From: Bradyrhizobium sp. CB1717
GTDB taxonomy: Bacteria > Pseudomonadota > Alphaproteobacteria > Rhizobiales > Xanthobacteraceae
NCBI RefSeq assembly: GCF_029714325.1
Contig: NZ_CP121666.1
Location: forward strand, 1,364,001 to 1,428,000
Length of the DNA: 64,000 nt
Direction of reading: 5' to 3'
Positions 1 through 8,073 of this stretch are shown one piece after another. Both the position numbers and the translations under genes were made by a program. Each line of letters starts with the position of its first letter. Position 1 is the first letter of the stretch. A model generated the notes under the pieces. It was not told the origin of the DNA and did not search any database. It was given only the letters and a program-made list of their open reading frames with translations.

Positions 1-568
1 CGCCGAGCTTGGCCATGATGGTGCCGGCAAATCCGCCGATGCGCATCTTGAGGCCCTTGATGTCCTCCATCGACTTGATCTCCTTCCGGAACCAGCCGCC
101 CATCTGGGCGCCGGTGGAGCCGGTCGGAATGCCGTAGCAATTGTGCTCCTTCAGGAGGTCGTTCACGAGCTCCTGCCCGCCGCCCCACAGCAGCCAGGAG
201 ATCTGCTGGCGCGTGTTCAGCCCGAACGGCAGCGCGGTGGCGAAGGTGAAGGCGGGATTCTTGCCCCAGTAATAATAGAGCGCGGTGTTGCCCATCTCGA
301 CGGTGCCGTTCGAGACCGCGTCCAGCACCTGCAGGCCCGGGACGATTTCGCCGGCCGCAAACGGCTGGATCTGGAATTTGTTGTCAGTGATCTCGGCGAC
401 TTTCTTGGTGAAATATTCGCAGCCGCCATAGAGCGTGTCGAGCGACTTCGGCCAGCTCGTGGCGTAACGCCACCTGACCTCGGGCGAACCTTGCGCGATA
501 GCCGGCGCAGCAACAGCGCTCGCGGCCAGGCCCAATCCGCCTGCCGTCAGGAATTTACGACGTTCCAT
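1..568 (-). CDS. TRAP transporter substrate-binding protein (DctP/TakP-like), C-terminus off the window
   Basis: Partial gene: only about the first 189 residues are visible because the 3' part lies beyond the left edge. It opens with a twin-arginine-like signal (ERRKFLTAGG, hydrophobic core, APAIAQ near residue 26). The mature start follows the pattern WRYATSWPKSLDT typical of TakP-like 2-oxoacid/carboxylate binding proteins, and MRIGGFAG follows near the edge. Family role: a periplasmic receptor that hands a carboxylate to a DctQ/DctM sodium-driven permease. The ATG at 568 has a good GGAGG-type site 8-9 nt upstream. The DctQM genes would have to lie to the left, so the ligand cannot be read from here. 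Confidence 0.9.
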   Translation of the reverse strand, partial: MERRKFLTAGGLGLAASAVAAPAIAQGSPEVRWRYATSWPKSLDTLYGGCEYFTKKVAEITDNKFQIQPFAAGEIVPGLQVLDAVSNGTVEMGNTALYYYWGKNPAFTFATALPFGLNTRQQISWLLWGGGQELVNDLLKEHNCYGIPTGSTGAQMGGWFRKEIKSMEDIKGLKMRIGGFAGTIMAKLG

Positions 569-1097
569 GCACTTCCCTCCGTTATGCCGATGCTTCGACG
601 TCAGGGAACGATCTTTGGTGTCGTCTTGCCGTCGAGATCGACGTTGTTTTGTTTGAGACTTGTGAGGCGTTTCCGAAGGCCCTGACGGGCTCTTTTTATT
701 GGAATTCCGATCATTGCGGTTCCGTCAGCAAGGATGACCTGTCAGCCAGCGACAATCAAGCCTCATGCCGCGCTCGCAACTGCGAATGCGAGGCAGACGA
801 AAGTTGAACTGCTGCTCTATTGGGCATCGGTGGCGGTGAGCTTGCGGTGAGACGTAAAGGCATTCGTCGTTGGGACCGGATTCACTGTCGTCAACGGAGG
901 TGCGTTCCCTCCCCCCTTGCGGGGGAGGGCTAGGGAGAGGGGTGGCCCAGCAAAAGGTGCCGGTTGTTGATCAATGCACGATCGCGATGCGCGGCGGATG
1001 GAATCCCCGTGCGGCCCCCCTCCCTGACCCGCAAGGGGGGAGGGAACGGAGAGAGCGCTGCTGTCGGCCGAACTCGATACGACTTCAACCCAACGCG
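569..1097. other. Intergenic region, no gene recognised
   Basis: About 530 bp between the stop of the SAF-domain protein and the start of the TRAP binding protein, both minus strand. It should hold the promoter of the TRAP gene. The right half is a cytosine/guanine-rich palindromic repeat (905-1048). Open frames crossing it on either strand have no recognisable content and look like GC-driven shadows. Confidence 0.5.
905..1048. repeat. Intergenic palindromic repeat, family C (ccctcccc...ggggaggg)
   Basis: Begins ttccctccccccttgcgggg and ends with the inverted match ccgcaaggggggagggaa, so the whole 144 bp folds as a long hairpin with internal smaller hairpins. Related elements sit at 7096-7254 and, as a fragment, 31988-32018. 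Confidence 0.7.
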
Positions 1098-2411
1098 CTA
1101 CCCCTCCTTCGCGAACGCCGCCTCCATCGCCTTCCGTGTCCGGATCGTCTCGTTGTTCGCATCGAACTCGACGTCGCTCCAGCGCACGATCTCGCCATGA
1201 GCGACGTCGTGCTTCAGCTTCAGACGATGTGCGAGGCCGATCGGCAGGGCGCCCGCCTTCAGGCTCGCGGCGGCCGGCACCAGCTTGCCCCACACCGTAT
1301 AGCCGCCTTCGCCATCGAGCATCTCGCCCGCGCGCAAATTGCGCTTGGCCACGGCGGCGACGTCGCCGCGGAAGCCGAAAGCCTGGCCGGTAGCCTCGCC
1401 GCGCAGCGCGGCCGACAGGATCGAGATGTTCAGCTCGAGTCCGATCAGGTGATAGGGCTTGTACATTGCGGCAAAGCGCCCGCTGGCGTCGGTCTTCAGC
1501 CCGTATTGCTTGAAGCAGTCGGCGGCGTAGTCGTTCGGCGCTTCCAGCACGACATAGACGCCCCAGCGCAGGTCGCGAAACACCGGCCGTCCGTCGCGCT
1601 CGAGCGAAGAGACCACTTCCACCACGCCGGACCGCTCCAGCACGCCGCCGCGCGAGCGCGGCCGCATGATGTGCGGCAAATCGTCCACGCCGCAGGGCGG
1701 AAACAGCAATCCCTCCGTCGGCACGTCGAGGCCGCAGGCGTTCGCAATCGCGGCCATCTCGATCGCCGATTTGGTGCCGTCGAGAAAGGAGTTGAACATC
1801 TGCGGGTTCATGCCGGCCGACTGCGCTTCGCCCGCGGTCAGGCCGTAATGCTGCCAGATGCCGTCGGGCGTCACGTCGTGATAGGCCGGCAGATATTTTG
1901 TGCCCTTGCCGGCGGCGACGACGTGAAAGCCGGTGGCGCGAGCCCAGTCGACCATCTCAGCGGTCAGCGCCGGCTGGTCGCCATAGGCGAGCGAATAGAC
2001 CACGCCCGCTTTCCGCGCCTCCTCGGCGAGCAGCGGGCCCGCCAGCACGTCCGCTTCGACATTGACCATCACGACATGCTTGCCCGCCGCGATCGCGGCG
2101 CGCGCATGGCGGATGCCGACGGCGGGATTGCCGGTCGCTTCGACCACCACGTCCATCGCCCCGCCGGCGATGGCGCGCGCGCCGTCATCGGTGAACACGG
2201 TGCGGGCGATGCGATCAGCGTCCCAGCCCACGGTGCGGCACGCCTCGCGCGCGCGCTCCCGGTCGATGTCGACGATGATGGGCACCTCGAGTCCCGGCGT
2301 ATGCGGCACCTGTGCGAGGAACATCGAGCCGAATTTGCCGGCGCCGATCAGCGCGACACGGACAGGCTTGCCGGCGGACGCGCGGGCTTGCAGGAGGCGG
2401 AAGAGGTTCAT
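1098..2411 (-). CDS. SAF-domain, homoserine-dehydrogenase-like NAD(P)-binding oxidoreductase
   Basis: 437 aa. The N-terminal Rossmann fold is clear: ALIGAGKFGSMF near residues 20-31, then VVVEATGNP and a GKHVVMVN strand, the layout of homoserine-dehydrogenase-type NAD(P) domains. The C-terminal ~80 residues (KRNLRAGEMLDGEGGYTVWG onward) look like an SAF domain. Family members are often misannotated as FlgA because of SAF. The substrate is unknown. It is probably a dehydrogenase or oxidoisomerase acting on a small hydroxy-acid or sugar acid, since it sits in a minus-strand run with a PhyH dioxygenase, a TRAP binding protein and a GntR regulator. That catabolic role is inference. Confidence 0.8.
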   Translation of the reverse strand: MNLFRLLQARASAGKPVRVALIGAGKFGSMFLAQVPHTPGLEVPIIVDIDRERAREACRTVGWDADRIARTVFTDDGARAIAGGAMDVVVEATGNPAVGIRHARAAIAAGKHVVMVNVEADVLAGPLLAEEARKAGVVYSLAYGDQPALTAEMVDWARATGFHVVAAGKGTKYLPAYHDVTPDGIWQHYGLTAGEAQSAGMNPQMFNSFLDGTKSAIEMAAIANACGLDVPTEGLLFPPCGVDDLPHIMRPRSRGGVLERSGVVEVVSSLERDGRPVFRDLRWGVYVVLEAPNDYAADCFKQYGLKTDASGRFAAMYKPYHLIGLELNISILSAALRGEATGQAFGFRGDVAAVAKRNLRAGEMLDGEGGYTVWGKLVPAAASLKAGALPIGLAHRLKLKHDVAHGEIVRWSDVEFDANNETIRTRKAMEAAFAKEG

Positions 2412-2444
2412 GGGGGATGTCCGAGATTGCTAAAATCAAAGATC

Positions 2445-2526
2445 GTCATTCCGGGGCGCGACGAAGTCGCGAGCTTTGATGCGCAATTGCGCATCCTAGT
2501 TCGCGCTTCGTGCGCCCCGGAATGAC
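2445..2526. repeat. Intergenic palindromic repeat, family A (gtcattccgg...ccggaatgac)
   Basis: Perfect terminal inverted repeat gtcattccggggcgc / gcgccccggaatgac enclosing shorter hairpins (gcgcaattgcgc). It fills the gap between the PhyH gene and the SAF-domain gene. One of about eight family A copies in the window. Confidence 0.8.
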
Positions 2527-2529
2527 AGG

Positions 2530-3330
2530 TTACTCCGCGGCCTGTCGCGGCGTTCGCGCAAGCCGCACCAGCGCATCGTCGTCCACCGTCCTGATCGGCG
2601 CGAAATCGCGATGCGCGATGTATTCCGGCCGCGTCGGCGTGCGGATGTAGTTCGAGACCGCGTTCAGCGTCAGGTACACGATCTTGCGCGGGTAGGGCGT
2701 GATGTTGCCGCTGGAGCCATGCACGAGATTGCCGTGGAACATCAGCATGCCGCCGGGCTTGCCGGTGGGCGCGACGATGCCACCCTGCTTGACGAGGCGC
2801 GTCACGGTGTCCTCGTCCAGCGTCCACAGCGGATAGGAGGTGGTGGCGAGGTCGTGCGAGGCTTCGAGATCGCCGGCGTTCTGGCTGCGCGGCACCAGCA
2901 TCAGGGGGCCGTTGATCGGCATCACCTCGTCGAGGAAGATCGCGATGTTCATCGCGCGCGGCTCCGGCATGCCGTCGTCGCGCTTCCAGGTGCCGTAGTC
3001 CTGGTGCCATTGCCAGACGTCGCCGGTGAAGGCCGATTTCGCGTTGATCTTGAACTGGTGCATGTAGACGGGTTCGCCGAACAATTGCTCGACCGGCTCG
3101 ATCATGCGCGGATGCGCGCCGAGAGTGCGAAAGGCCTCGTTGTAGAGATGCGCGGCAAAGGCCGTGCGCGGCGCGCCGCTCTTCTCGCGCCAGACCTCCG
3201 GCCGGTTGGCGTCGTAGATGCCGACCGCCTCGCGCGCGAGCAAATCGACCTCCTCCTGGCTGAACAGCTCGGGCAGGAACAGCCAGCCCTCGCGCTGGAA
3301 GAACTCCAATTGCTCCTGGGACAGTTTCAT
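2530..3330 (-). CDS. Phytanoyl-CoA dioxygenase (PhyH) family protein, EctD-like
   Basis: 266 aa, the usual size of bacterial PhyH/ectoine-hydroxylase relatives. These are Fe(II)/2-oxoglutarate oxygenases with a jelly-roll fold. The HxD metal pair is visible in WQWHQDYGTW (about residues 107-116), and the distal histidine with the following region in MFHGNLVHGSSGN. The C-terminal RKIVYLTLNAVSN strand should carry the 2-oxoglutarate contact. The start ATG at 3330 is well placed after AAGGAGG. The gene lies downstream of a GntR regulator with only a repeat between them. The natural substrate is unknown, and no ectABC genes are nearby, so ectoine hydroxylase is not the preferred reading. Confidence 0.85.
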   Translation of the reverse strand: MKLSQEQLEFFQREGWLFLPELFSQEEVDLLAREAVGIYDANRPEVWREKSGAPRTAFAAHLYNEAFRTLGAHPRMIEPVEQLFGEPVYMHQFKINAKSAFTGDVWQWHQDYGTWKRDDGMPEPRAMNIAIFLDEVMPINGPLMLVPRSQNAGDLEASHDLATTSYPLWTLDEDTVTRLVKQGGIVAPTGKPGGMLMFHGNLVHGSSGNITPYPRKIVYLTLNAVSNYIRTPTRPEYIAHRDFAPIRTVDDDALVRLARTPRQAAE

Positions 3331-3359
3331 GGGTCGTCCTCCTTGTGTTGTTTTTTGTT

Positions 3360-3455
3360 GTCATTCCGGGGCGCGACGAAGTCGCGAGCAATCCATCCAT
3401 TCGCAGCCTATGCCGTCCAATGGATTCCGGGCTCGACGCTGCGCGTCGCCCGGAA
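3360..3455. repeat. Intergenic palindromic repeat, family A, diverged right arm
   Basis: Starts with the same gtcattccggggcgcgacgaa as the copy at 2445. The right half is instead attccgggctcgacgctgcg...cgcccggaag, so the two ends no longer match exactly. It abuts the stop codon of the GntR gene. Confidence 0.65.
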
Positions 3456-3460
3456 GACGG

Positions 3461-4138
3461 CTACGCCGCCGCGGCGTCCGTTGCCCTCAATCTCTCCTCG
3501 GTCAGCCGTCCCGCCGTCTGCGCGTGCGCAAGCGCAGCGCGTTCGGCGGCCTTCGCGTCCCCGCTCAGAATGTGTCCGGCAATATCGGTATGCTCCGCCC
3601 AGGCGCTGTCGCGATAGTCGAGCTCCGACAGCACGGTCGCCATCGAGCGGCGCATATGCGGCCATTGCGGCGCGATGGTCTCCTCGATCACGGGATTGCC
3701 GGCGAGCTGATAGATCGCGCGATGAAATTCGACGTCGAGCGCGATGAGCTCGGCGAGCGACGTGGTGCGGTCGATGCCGCGTCCGGCGGCGAGCGCCGTC
3801 TCCAGTCGCGCGCGTCCCGCCGCATCGCCCGCAGCACGCTGAGCGGCAAGCCGCGCCGCGAGCGCATCGATGGCGCCGCGCACCTCGTAGAGCTGGCGGA
3901 TGCGTGAGGGATCGAGCTGGGTGACTTCAAAGCCGCGCCTGCCGCTTTCGGCGACGAGACCCTGCCGGTGCAACAGATGCAGCGCATGCGACACCGGCTG
4001 GCGCGAGACGCCGAGCTTGTCGGCCAGCTCGTTCTGCCGGATGCGCTGGCCGGGCTGAAGCGTGCGGTCGGAGATCGCCTCCAGGATGCGCGCATAGACC
4101 TGGTCGATCAGGTTCGGGAGCGGGTCGAGTGGAATCAC
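3461..4138 (-). CDS. GntR family transcriptional regulator, FCD (FadR-like) subfamily
   Basis: 225 aa from a GTG start at 4138. The winged helix (about residues 8-70) has the signature ILEAISDRTLQPGQRIRQNELADKLGVSRQPVSHAL. It is followed by an all-helical FCD ligand domain with the metal/ligand pattern D-x3-H (ALDVEFHRAIYQ) and later ...HTDIAGHI. An ATG 69 nt further upstream is open, but the GTG has GGAG at 8-nt spacing, and using the ATG would translate straight through a perfect 20-bp palindrome that looks like its operator (4158-4177). It probably controls itself and the downstream PhyH/SAF/TRAP genes. The effector is unknown. Confidence 0.87.
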   Translation of the reverse strand: MIPLDPLPNLIDQVYARILEAISDRTLQPGQRIRQNELADKLGVSRQPVSHALHLLHRQGLVAESGRRGFEVTQLDPSRIRQLYEVRGAIDALAARLAAQRAAGDAAGRARLETALAAGRGIDRTTSLAELIALDVEFHRAIYQLAGNPVIEETIAPQWPHMRRSMATVLSELDYRDSAWAEHTDIAGHILSGDAKAAERAALAHAQTAGRLTEERLRATDAAAA

Positions 4139-4157
4139 GCCGGCAGCTCCGAAGAGG

Positions 4158-4177
4158 GAATACGGAATTCCGTATTC
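4158..4177. promoter_or_regulatory. Perfect 20-bp palindrome, probable GntR operator
   Basis: gaatacggaa followed by its exact reverse complement, centred between 4167 and 4168. It ends 20 nt upstream of the GTG start of the GntR gene. The AT-rich outer bases and GC inner core resemble FCD-family operators. An autoregulatory role is inferred from position. Confidence 0.7.
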
Positions 4178-4327
4178 GAAGCTACTGCGAGAGGGCGGGG
4201 GCGTCAAGCACGGCCCGAGGCCGCGCCAGCCGCTCTTTTTGTTGCCGCCTAAGCTATTGATATTGCTTCGCCCGTCTACTGTGCATGGGGTTGTTTTCGA
4301 GCAAAAAGACCCGACGAGGCTCAGCGC

Positions 4328-5578
4328 CTACTTTTTCTTGCCCTGCTCGATCAGCATCCGGCTCATCAGATAGAGCCGCGGCACGATCGAGTTGGTGTCG
4401 ATGAACTCGTCGCGGGCGTGATAGCCGAAGCCGGCAAGGCCGAAGCTCTCGACCACCACCGCCTTGCCGCTGCGATTGGCATAGCCGGCATCGGTGGCGC
4501 CGCCGGTCATCTCGGCGATGTCGAGCTTGCGGTCGATCTCGGCATAGATCGCCTGTCCCATCTCGGCCAGCGCGCGGCCGCGGTCGCTGGCGACGAAGGG
4601 CGGACGGCCGGCCACGATCTTCATGGTGGTCTCGGTGTCCGGCACGAGGCGATCCTTGATCTTCTCGTCCAGCGCCGCCTGGAGCCTGGCGATGCCGTCA
4701 GGAATGGTGAGACGGATGTCGGCGCCGGCCTCGGCATCTTCCGGAATCTGATTGCGCACCGTGCCGGCCTTCGCCGTCGTCCAGTTGAGCTGGGTGCCCG
4801 GGATCGACTTGGCGACGTCCTGCGTCTGCAGCAGTTGATGCGAGAGCTCGATCAGCGCGTTGCGGCCGCGATCGGGTGCGGCGCCGGCATGCGCCGCGCG
4901 GCCCTTCACCTTCAGGACGCCCGTCGCGGTGCCGCTGGCACCCAATAGCAGCGAGTCGTTCTTCGCCGGCGGCGAGGCCGCCGTCGGCTCGCAGGAGAGC
5001 ACGACGTCGTGCTGGTCGGCGAGTTCGGCGATGATCTCGCCCGACCCGATCGAGCCGACCTCCTCGTCCGGATTGAATGACACCGTGAGCGTGGTGTAAT
5101 CGTTCCAGCCGGCGTCCTTCAGCATCTTGAGCGCATGCAGCACCACGGCGATGCCGCCCTTGTCGTCGGCGATGCCGGGGCCGAAGATCTTCGTGCCATC
5201 GACACGATAGGGCTCGCTCGCAAGGATGCCGCGCTGATAGACCGTGTCCATATGCGCGATCAGCATCAGCTTCCGCGTGCCCGTGCCCTTGAACGTCGCG
5301 ATCACTATGTCGGCACCGGCGCCTGCCGTGGTCTTGCGCCGCTCCGTGGCGGCGCCGAGCGCCTTCAGGCGTCCTTCGGTGAAGTCGGCCATCTTCTTCA
5401 GGCCCTCGACGTCGCTGCTGCCGCTCTCGATCATCACCATGTCGCGCAAGGTCTCGATCAGCGGCGCCTTCTCCTGCTCGGCCGCGGCCTTCAGCTTCTC
5501 GTCGGCGGCCGCGAGCGCGGTGGTGCTGCCGGCAACGAAGCCGAGCACGGCGAGCATGGGAATGAACCGGGTTTTCAT
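4328..5578 (-). CDS. M20 family metallopeptidase, glutamate carboxypeptidase (CPG2-like), exported
   Basis: 416 aa with an N-terminal signal peptide (MKTRFIPMLAVLGF...ALAAADE). The two-zinc site of M20 enzymes is readable: LIAHMDTVY (His-x-Asp), GIADDKGG (bridging Asp), NPDEEVGS (general-base Glu and ligand Glu), a later Asp and GYHARDEF (last His). This order fits carboxypeptidase G2-type hydrolases that remove C-terminal glutamate from folates or peptides in the periplasm. The ATG at 5578 has AGAGGA at 7-nt spacing; two further in-frame ATGs at 5584 and 5596 are less well placed. It stands alone, convergent with nothing. Confidence 0.88.
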   Translation of the reverse strand: MKTRFIPMLAVLGFVAGSTTALAAADEKLKAAAEQEKAPLIETLRDMVMIESGSSDVEGLKKMADFTEGRLKALGAATERRKTTAGAGADIVIATFKGTGTRKLMLIAHMDTVYQRGILASEPYRVDGTKIFGPGIADDKGGIAVVLHALKMLKDAGWNDYTTLTVSFNPDEEVGSIGSGEIIAELADQHDVVLSCEPTAASPPAKNDSLLLGASGTATGVLKVKGRAAHAGAAPDRGRNALIELSHQLLQTQDVAKSIPGTQLNWTTAKAGTVRNQIPEDAEAGADIRLTIPDGIARLQAALDEKIKDRLVPDTETTMKIVAGRPPFVASDRGRALAEMGQAIYAEIDRKLDIAEMTGGATDAGYANRSGKAVVVESFGLAGFGYHARDEFIDTNSIVPRLYLMSRMLIEQGKKK

Positions 5579-5663
5579 CGACATGTCCTCTTGCATCTTG
5601 CGCGTAGCCCCGCGCGATTGTGCGGAAAGCCTAGCACTCGCAACGGCGCGATGCCACGCCGGC

Positions 5664-6533
5664 CTAGCGCTCCAGCACCTTCACCTCCATCGTGCTGATC
5701 TCTTCCGCATTAGCCACCGCCTCGATCGCCGCGATCCGGTCGCCCTCGAATGTCACGCGCAGCACGATGCGCAACTGTCCATCCAAGACGACGGCGACGC
5801 CCATTGCGCCGTCGACCAGCGCCGTGCGCGCGGCCTGGGCGCGGCCCTTGTAGAGCTGCGCGACGGCGTCGGCGCCGCGGATCTCGGCCAGCGTGCCGAG
5901 CCGCACTGCGGCCTGGTCGGCGCGAAACACCACGTCGGGATCGAGCACGGCGAGCAGGCCCTCGAAATCGCCTTCACGCGACGCCTTGAGGAACGCATCG
6001 ACGATTCCGCGTTGATGCGACAGGTTTGCTTCGGGCACCGGCGCGCCCTGCACGCGCCGCCGCGCGCGGCTGGCCAGTTGCCGCGAGGCGTCGACAGAGC
6101 GGCCGACGATCGGCGCGATCTCCTCGAAGGGGACTGCGAACATGTCATGCAGCACGAAGGCCAGCCGCTCGGCCGGCTGCAATGTCTCCAGCACGACCAG
6201 CAGCGCAGCGCCGACGGAATCCGCCGTCTCCGCCTCCTGCTGCCGCGTTTCGTCGACCGGCTCCGGCACGTGCGGGCCCATCGGATCCTCGCGGCGCGAT
6301 TTCCGTGCGCGCAGCATGTCGAGGCAGATGCGCGCGACGACGGTCGTGAGCCAGCCGCGCAAATTCGCGACGTCTGACATGTCGTAGCGGCTGACCCGCA
6401 GCCAGGCCTCCTGCACGGCGTCGTCGACCTCGGCGCGGGACCCCAGCATCCGGTAGGCGACCGCGCGCAAATGGTCCCTGTCGGCCTCGAACTGGCGCAC
6501 CAGAAAATTTTCTTCGAAGTTTTTTTGGGTCAT
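5664..6533 (-). CDS. ECF RNA polymerase sigma factor, ECF41-like with C-terminal SnoaL domain
   Basis: 289 aa. Sigma region 2 covers about residues 12-80 (RMLGSRAEVDDAVQEAWLR, then RGWLTTVVARICLDML). The linker has the ECF41-type GPHVPEP, and region 4 follows at about 110-170 (LQPAERLAFVLHDMF...RQLASRARRRV). The last ~110 residues form a SnoaL-like domain, which in ECF41 proteins controls sigma activity in cis. The DGGGK and NPDKL motifs of classical ECF41 are replaced here (ADQAAV, ANAEEI), so this is a diverged member. Divergent to a carboxymuconolactone decarboxylase gene, the standard ECF41 partner. No anti-sigma gene is present, as expected. Confidence 0.88.
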   Translation of the reverse strand: MTQKNFEENFLVRQFEADRDHLRAVAYRMLGSRAEVDDAVQEAWLRVSRYDMSDVANLRGWLTTVVARICLDMLRARKSRREDPMGPHVPEPVDETRQQEAETADSVGAALLVVLETLQPAERLAFVLHDMFAVPFEEIAPIVGRSVDASRQLASRARRRVQGAPVPEANLSHQRGIVDAFLKASREGDFEGLLAVLDPDVVFRADQAAVRLGTLAEIRGADAVAQLYKGRAQAARTALVDGAMGVAVVLDGQLRIVLRVTFEGDRIAAIEAVANAEEISTMEVKVLER

Positions 6534-6534
6534 T

Positions 6535-6561
6535 GGTCACATTCCCTCATCGCGGTCCGTC
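6535..6561 (+). promoter_or_regulatory. ECF41-type promoter driving the decarboxylase gene
   Basis: ggtcaca (6535-6541), exactly 16 bp, then cgtc (6558-6561). From memory the ECF41 consensus is TGTCACA and CGTC with similar spacing, so only the first base differs. It points at the carboxymuconolactone decarboxylase gene, and its -35 lies against the start codon of the sigma gene. Confidence 0.7.
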
Positions 6562-6629
6562 ATGGCCATGACGAAGCCAATCCGGCCGATGTGACCGGAA
6601 CCTTCGAAATTTGCGAGATGGAGACGAAA

Positions 6630-7088
6630 ATGATGCACGCCCGCATGAATCACCCCGTCATGGTTCTGCCCGAGGCCATGAATGTCCTGCAGTCCCTCGG
6701 CAATTTGACCAAGCAGGGCCTGCCGGAAAAGCTCCTGGAACTGGTGCACCTGCGCGCCAGCCAGATCAACGGCTGCAGCGTCTGTGTCGACATGCATCCC
6801 AAGGTGGCCCGCAAGCTGGGCGAGACCGACGAGCGCCTGTTCGCCGTGTCGGCCTGGCGCGATGCGCCCTATTTCTCCGAAGCCGAGCGCGCCGCGCTGG
6901 CGCTGACCGAAGCCGTCACGCGCCTCGCCGATCGCGAGGATCCGGTGCCCGATGCGATCTGGAACGAGGCCGCCAAGCATTTCGACGAGCGCGAGCTGGC
7001 GACGCTGATCCTCTCGATCGCGGTCATCAACGTCTGGAACCGGCTGAACGCCACGATCAAGATGCCGGTGGGGGTGTGGAAGGTGTGA
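6630..7088 (+). CDS. Carboxymuconolactone decarboxylase / AhpD-like family protein
   Basis: 152 aa. The alkylhydroperoxidase core is clear: helix KLLELVHLRASQINGC with the redox pair C49-x2-C52 and H56 (NGCSVCVDMH), the arrangement of AhpD-type peroxidases, then an all-helical C-terminus. Likely a cytoplasmic peroxidatic or thiol-redox enzyme; true carboxymuconolactone decarboxylation is unlikely given the CxxC. The ATG at 6630 has GGAG at 6-nt spacing; ATGs at 6618 and 6633 are alternatives. It is the expected target of the neighbouring ECF41-like sigma factor. Confidence 0.88.
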   Translation: MMHARMNHPVMVLPEAMNVLQSLGNLTKQGLPEKLLELVHLRASQINGCSVCVDMHPKVARKLGETDERLFAVSAWRDAPYFSEAERAALALTEAVTRLADREDPVPDAIWNEAAKHFDERELATLILSIAVINVWNRLNATIKMPVGVWKV

Positions 7089-7095
7089 GTCACTG

Positions 7096-7254
7096 TGCCC
7101 TCTCCCCTCGCGGGAGAGGGCAGCACCGCTAGGAGACACGAACTCACTTGGGTGAGGGGTATTTCTCCGCAGATTCATTTACAAATGTGACCGCGGACAG
7201 AACCCCTCATCCGGCGCTTCGCGCCACCTTCTCCCACAAGGGGAGAAGGAAGGG
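7096..7254. repeat. Intergenic palindromic repeat, family C
   Basis: Starts tgccctctcccctcgcggga and ends ttctcccacaaggggagaag, with an internal copy of the ggtgaggggt / acccctcat pair. It separates the convergent decarboxylase and hydrolase genes and may double as a transcription end. Confidence 0.65.
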
Positions 7255-7258
7255 AAAG

Positions 7259-8071
7259 TCACTCCGCCAAAAACCTGTTCACCACCTCGCCGAACTCCAG
7301 CGGCGCCTGCTCGAACATCCAGTGGCCGGCATTCGGGATCACCGCCGTCTTGGCTCCGACAATATGCTCGGCCAGCACGCGCCATAGCACCGACAGGCTG
7401 CCGGTGGTGGCGCCGCCGCCGATCAGCAGCGTCGGCGTTTTGATCGCCTGCGCGTCGCTGAGTGTGTAAGGCCGGCGCTGCTCGTTGATCTGACCGAGGA
7501 AGGTCAGTGCGTTGTCGCGCAGTTGCTGCTTGGCCGCCGCCGGCACGCGCCGCCAGGAGCCGTCGCCCTCGATGCCTTCGTAGAAGTTCTGCAGCGCGCC
7601 TTCGAGGTCACCGGCCCGGATCATCTCGACCGAGCGCGCTGTCCGCTCCGCAAGCGGCGCATGCGCGGGCGTGCCCTCGGGCACGGGCAGGCTGGCGTCG
7701 AGATCGCCGCCGGGCTCGGCCAGCACCAGCTTTCGCAGCAGATCAGGCCGCGCCTGCGCCACGCGAAACGCGATGTGCCCGCCGCGCGAATGGCCCATCA
7801 GATCGACCGGACCAGGCGTCACCTGGTCGATGAAGGCGATCGTGTCCGAGACGTGCTGCGCCATCTTGTAGTCGTCGCCGACGGCATCCCAATGCTCGGG
7901 AAAGAAATGTCGCAGGCTCACCGAGAGCACGCGGTGGTCCTTCGACAGCGGGCCGAGCACCGAATACCAGGTGCGGAAATCTCCTAACGTGCCGTGCACG
8001 CAGACCAGCGGCGGGCCCTCTCCCACTTCGAGATAGGCCATGTCGTAACCGTTGACGGGAAAGCTCTGCAT
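7259..8071 (-). CDS. Alpha/beta hydrolase (downstream tandem copy)
   Basis: 270 aa alpha/beta hydrolase. Oxyanion strand VCVHGTLGDFRTW, nucleophile elbow GHSRGGH (Ser near residue 96), acid near LLIGGG, and catalytic His in NAGHWMFEQ. Its sequence closely follows the neighbour upstream (MQS-x2-VNGYDM start, SLRHFFPE-W, MGHSRGGHI), so the two arose by tandem duplication. The start lies 2 bp after the neighbour's stop, so they are surely cotranscribed. The substrate is unknown; ester or C-C hydrolysis of a small molecule is all the fold supports. Confidence 0.88.
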   Translation of the reverse strand: MQSFPVNGYDMAYLEVGEGPPLVCVHGTLGDFRTWYSVLGPLSKDHRVLSVSLRHFFPEHWDAVGDDYKMAQHVSDTIAFIDQVTPGPVDLMGHSRGGHIAFRVAQARPDLLRKLVLAEPGGDLDASLPVPEGTPAHAPLAERTARSVEMIRAGDLEGALQNFYEGIEGDGSWRRVPAAAKQQLRDNALTFLGQINEQRRPYTLSDAQAIKTPTLLIGGGATTGSLSVLWRVLAEHIVGAKTAVIPNAGHWMFEQAPLEFGEVVNRFLAE

Positions 8072-8073
8072 GA

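Noticed and set aside
679..697. Plus-strand hairpin gccc-tgac-gggc followed by ctttttatt
   Set aside because: The stem is only 4-5 bp, and no plus-strand gene precedes it; too weak for a terminator call.
870..2525. Long plus-strand frame opposite the SAF-domain gene; similar cases opposite htpG, dcp and the acyl-CoA synthetases
   Set aside because: Same GC-driven shadowing; sense genes have conserved motifs and ribosome sites.
2530..3330. Ectoine hydroxylase (EctD) as the specific identity of the PhyH protein
   Set aside because: No ectABC genes nearby and only general PhyH motifs visible, so the broader call was kept.
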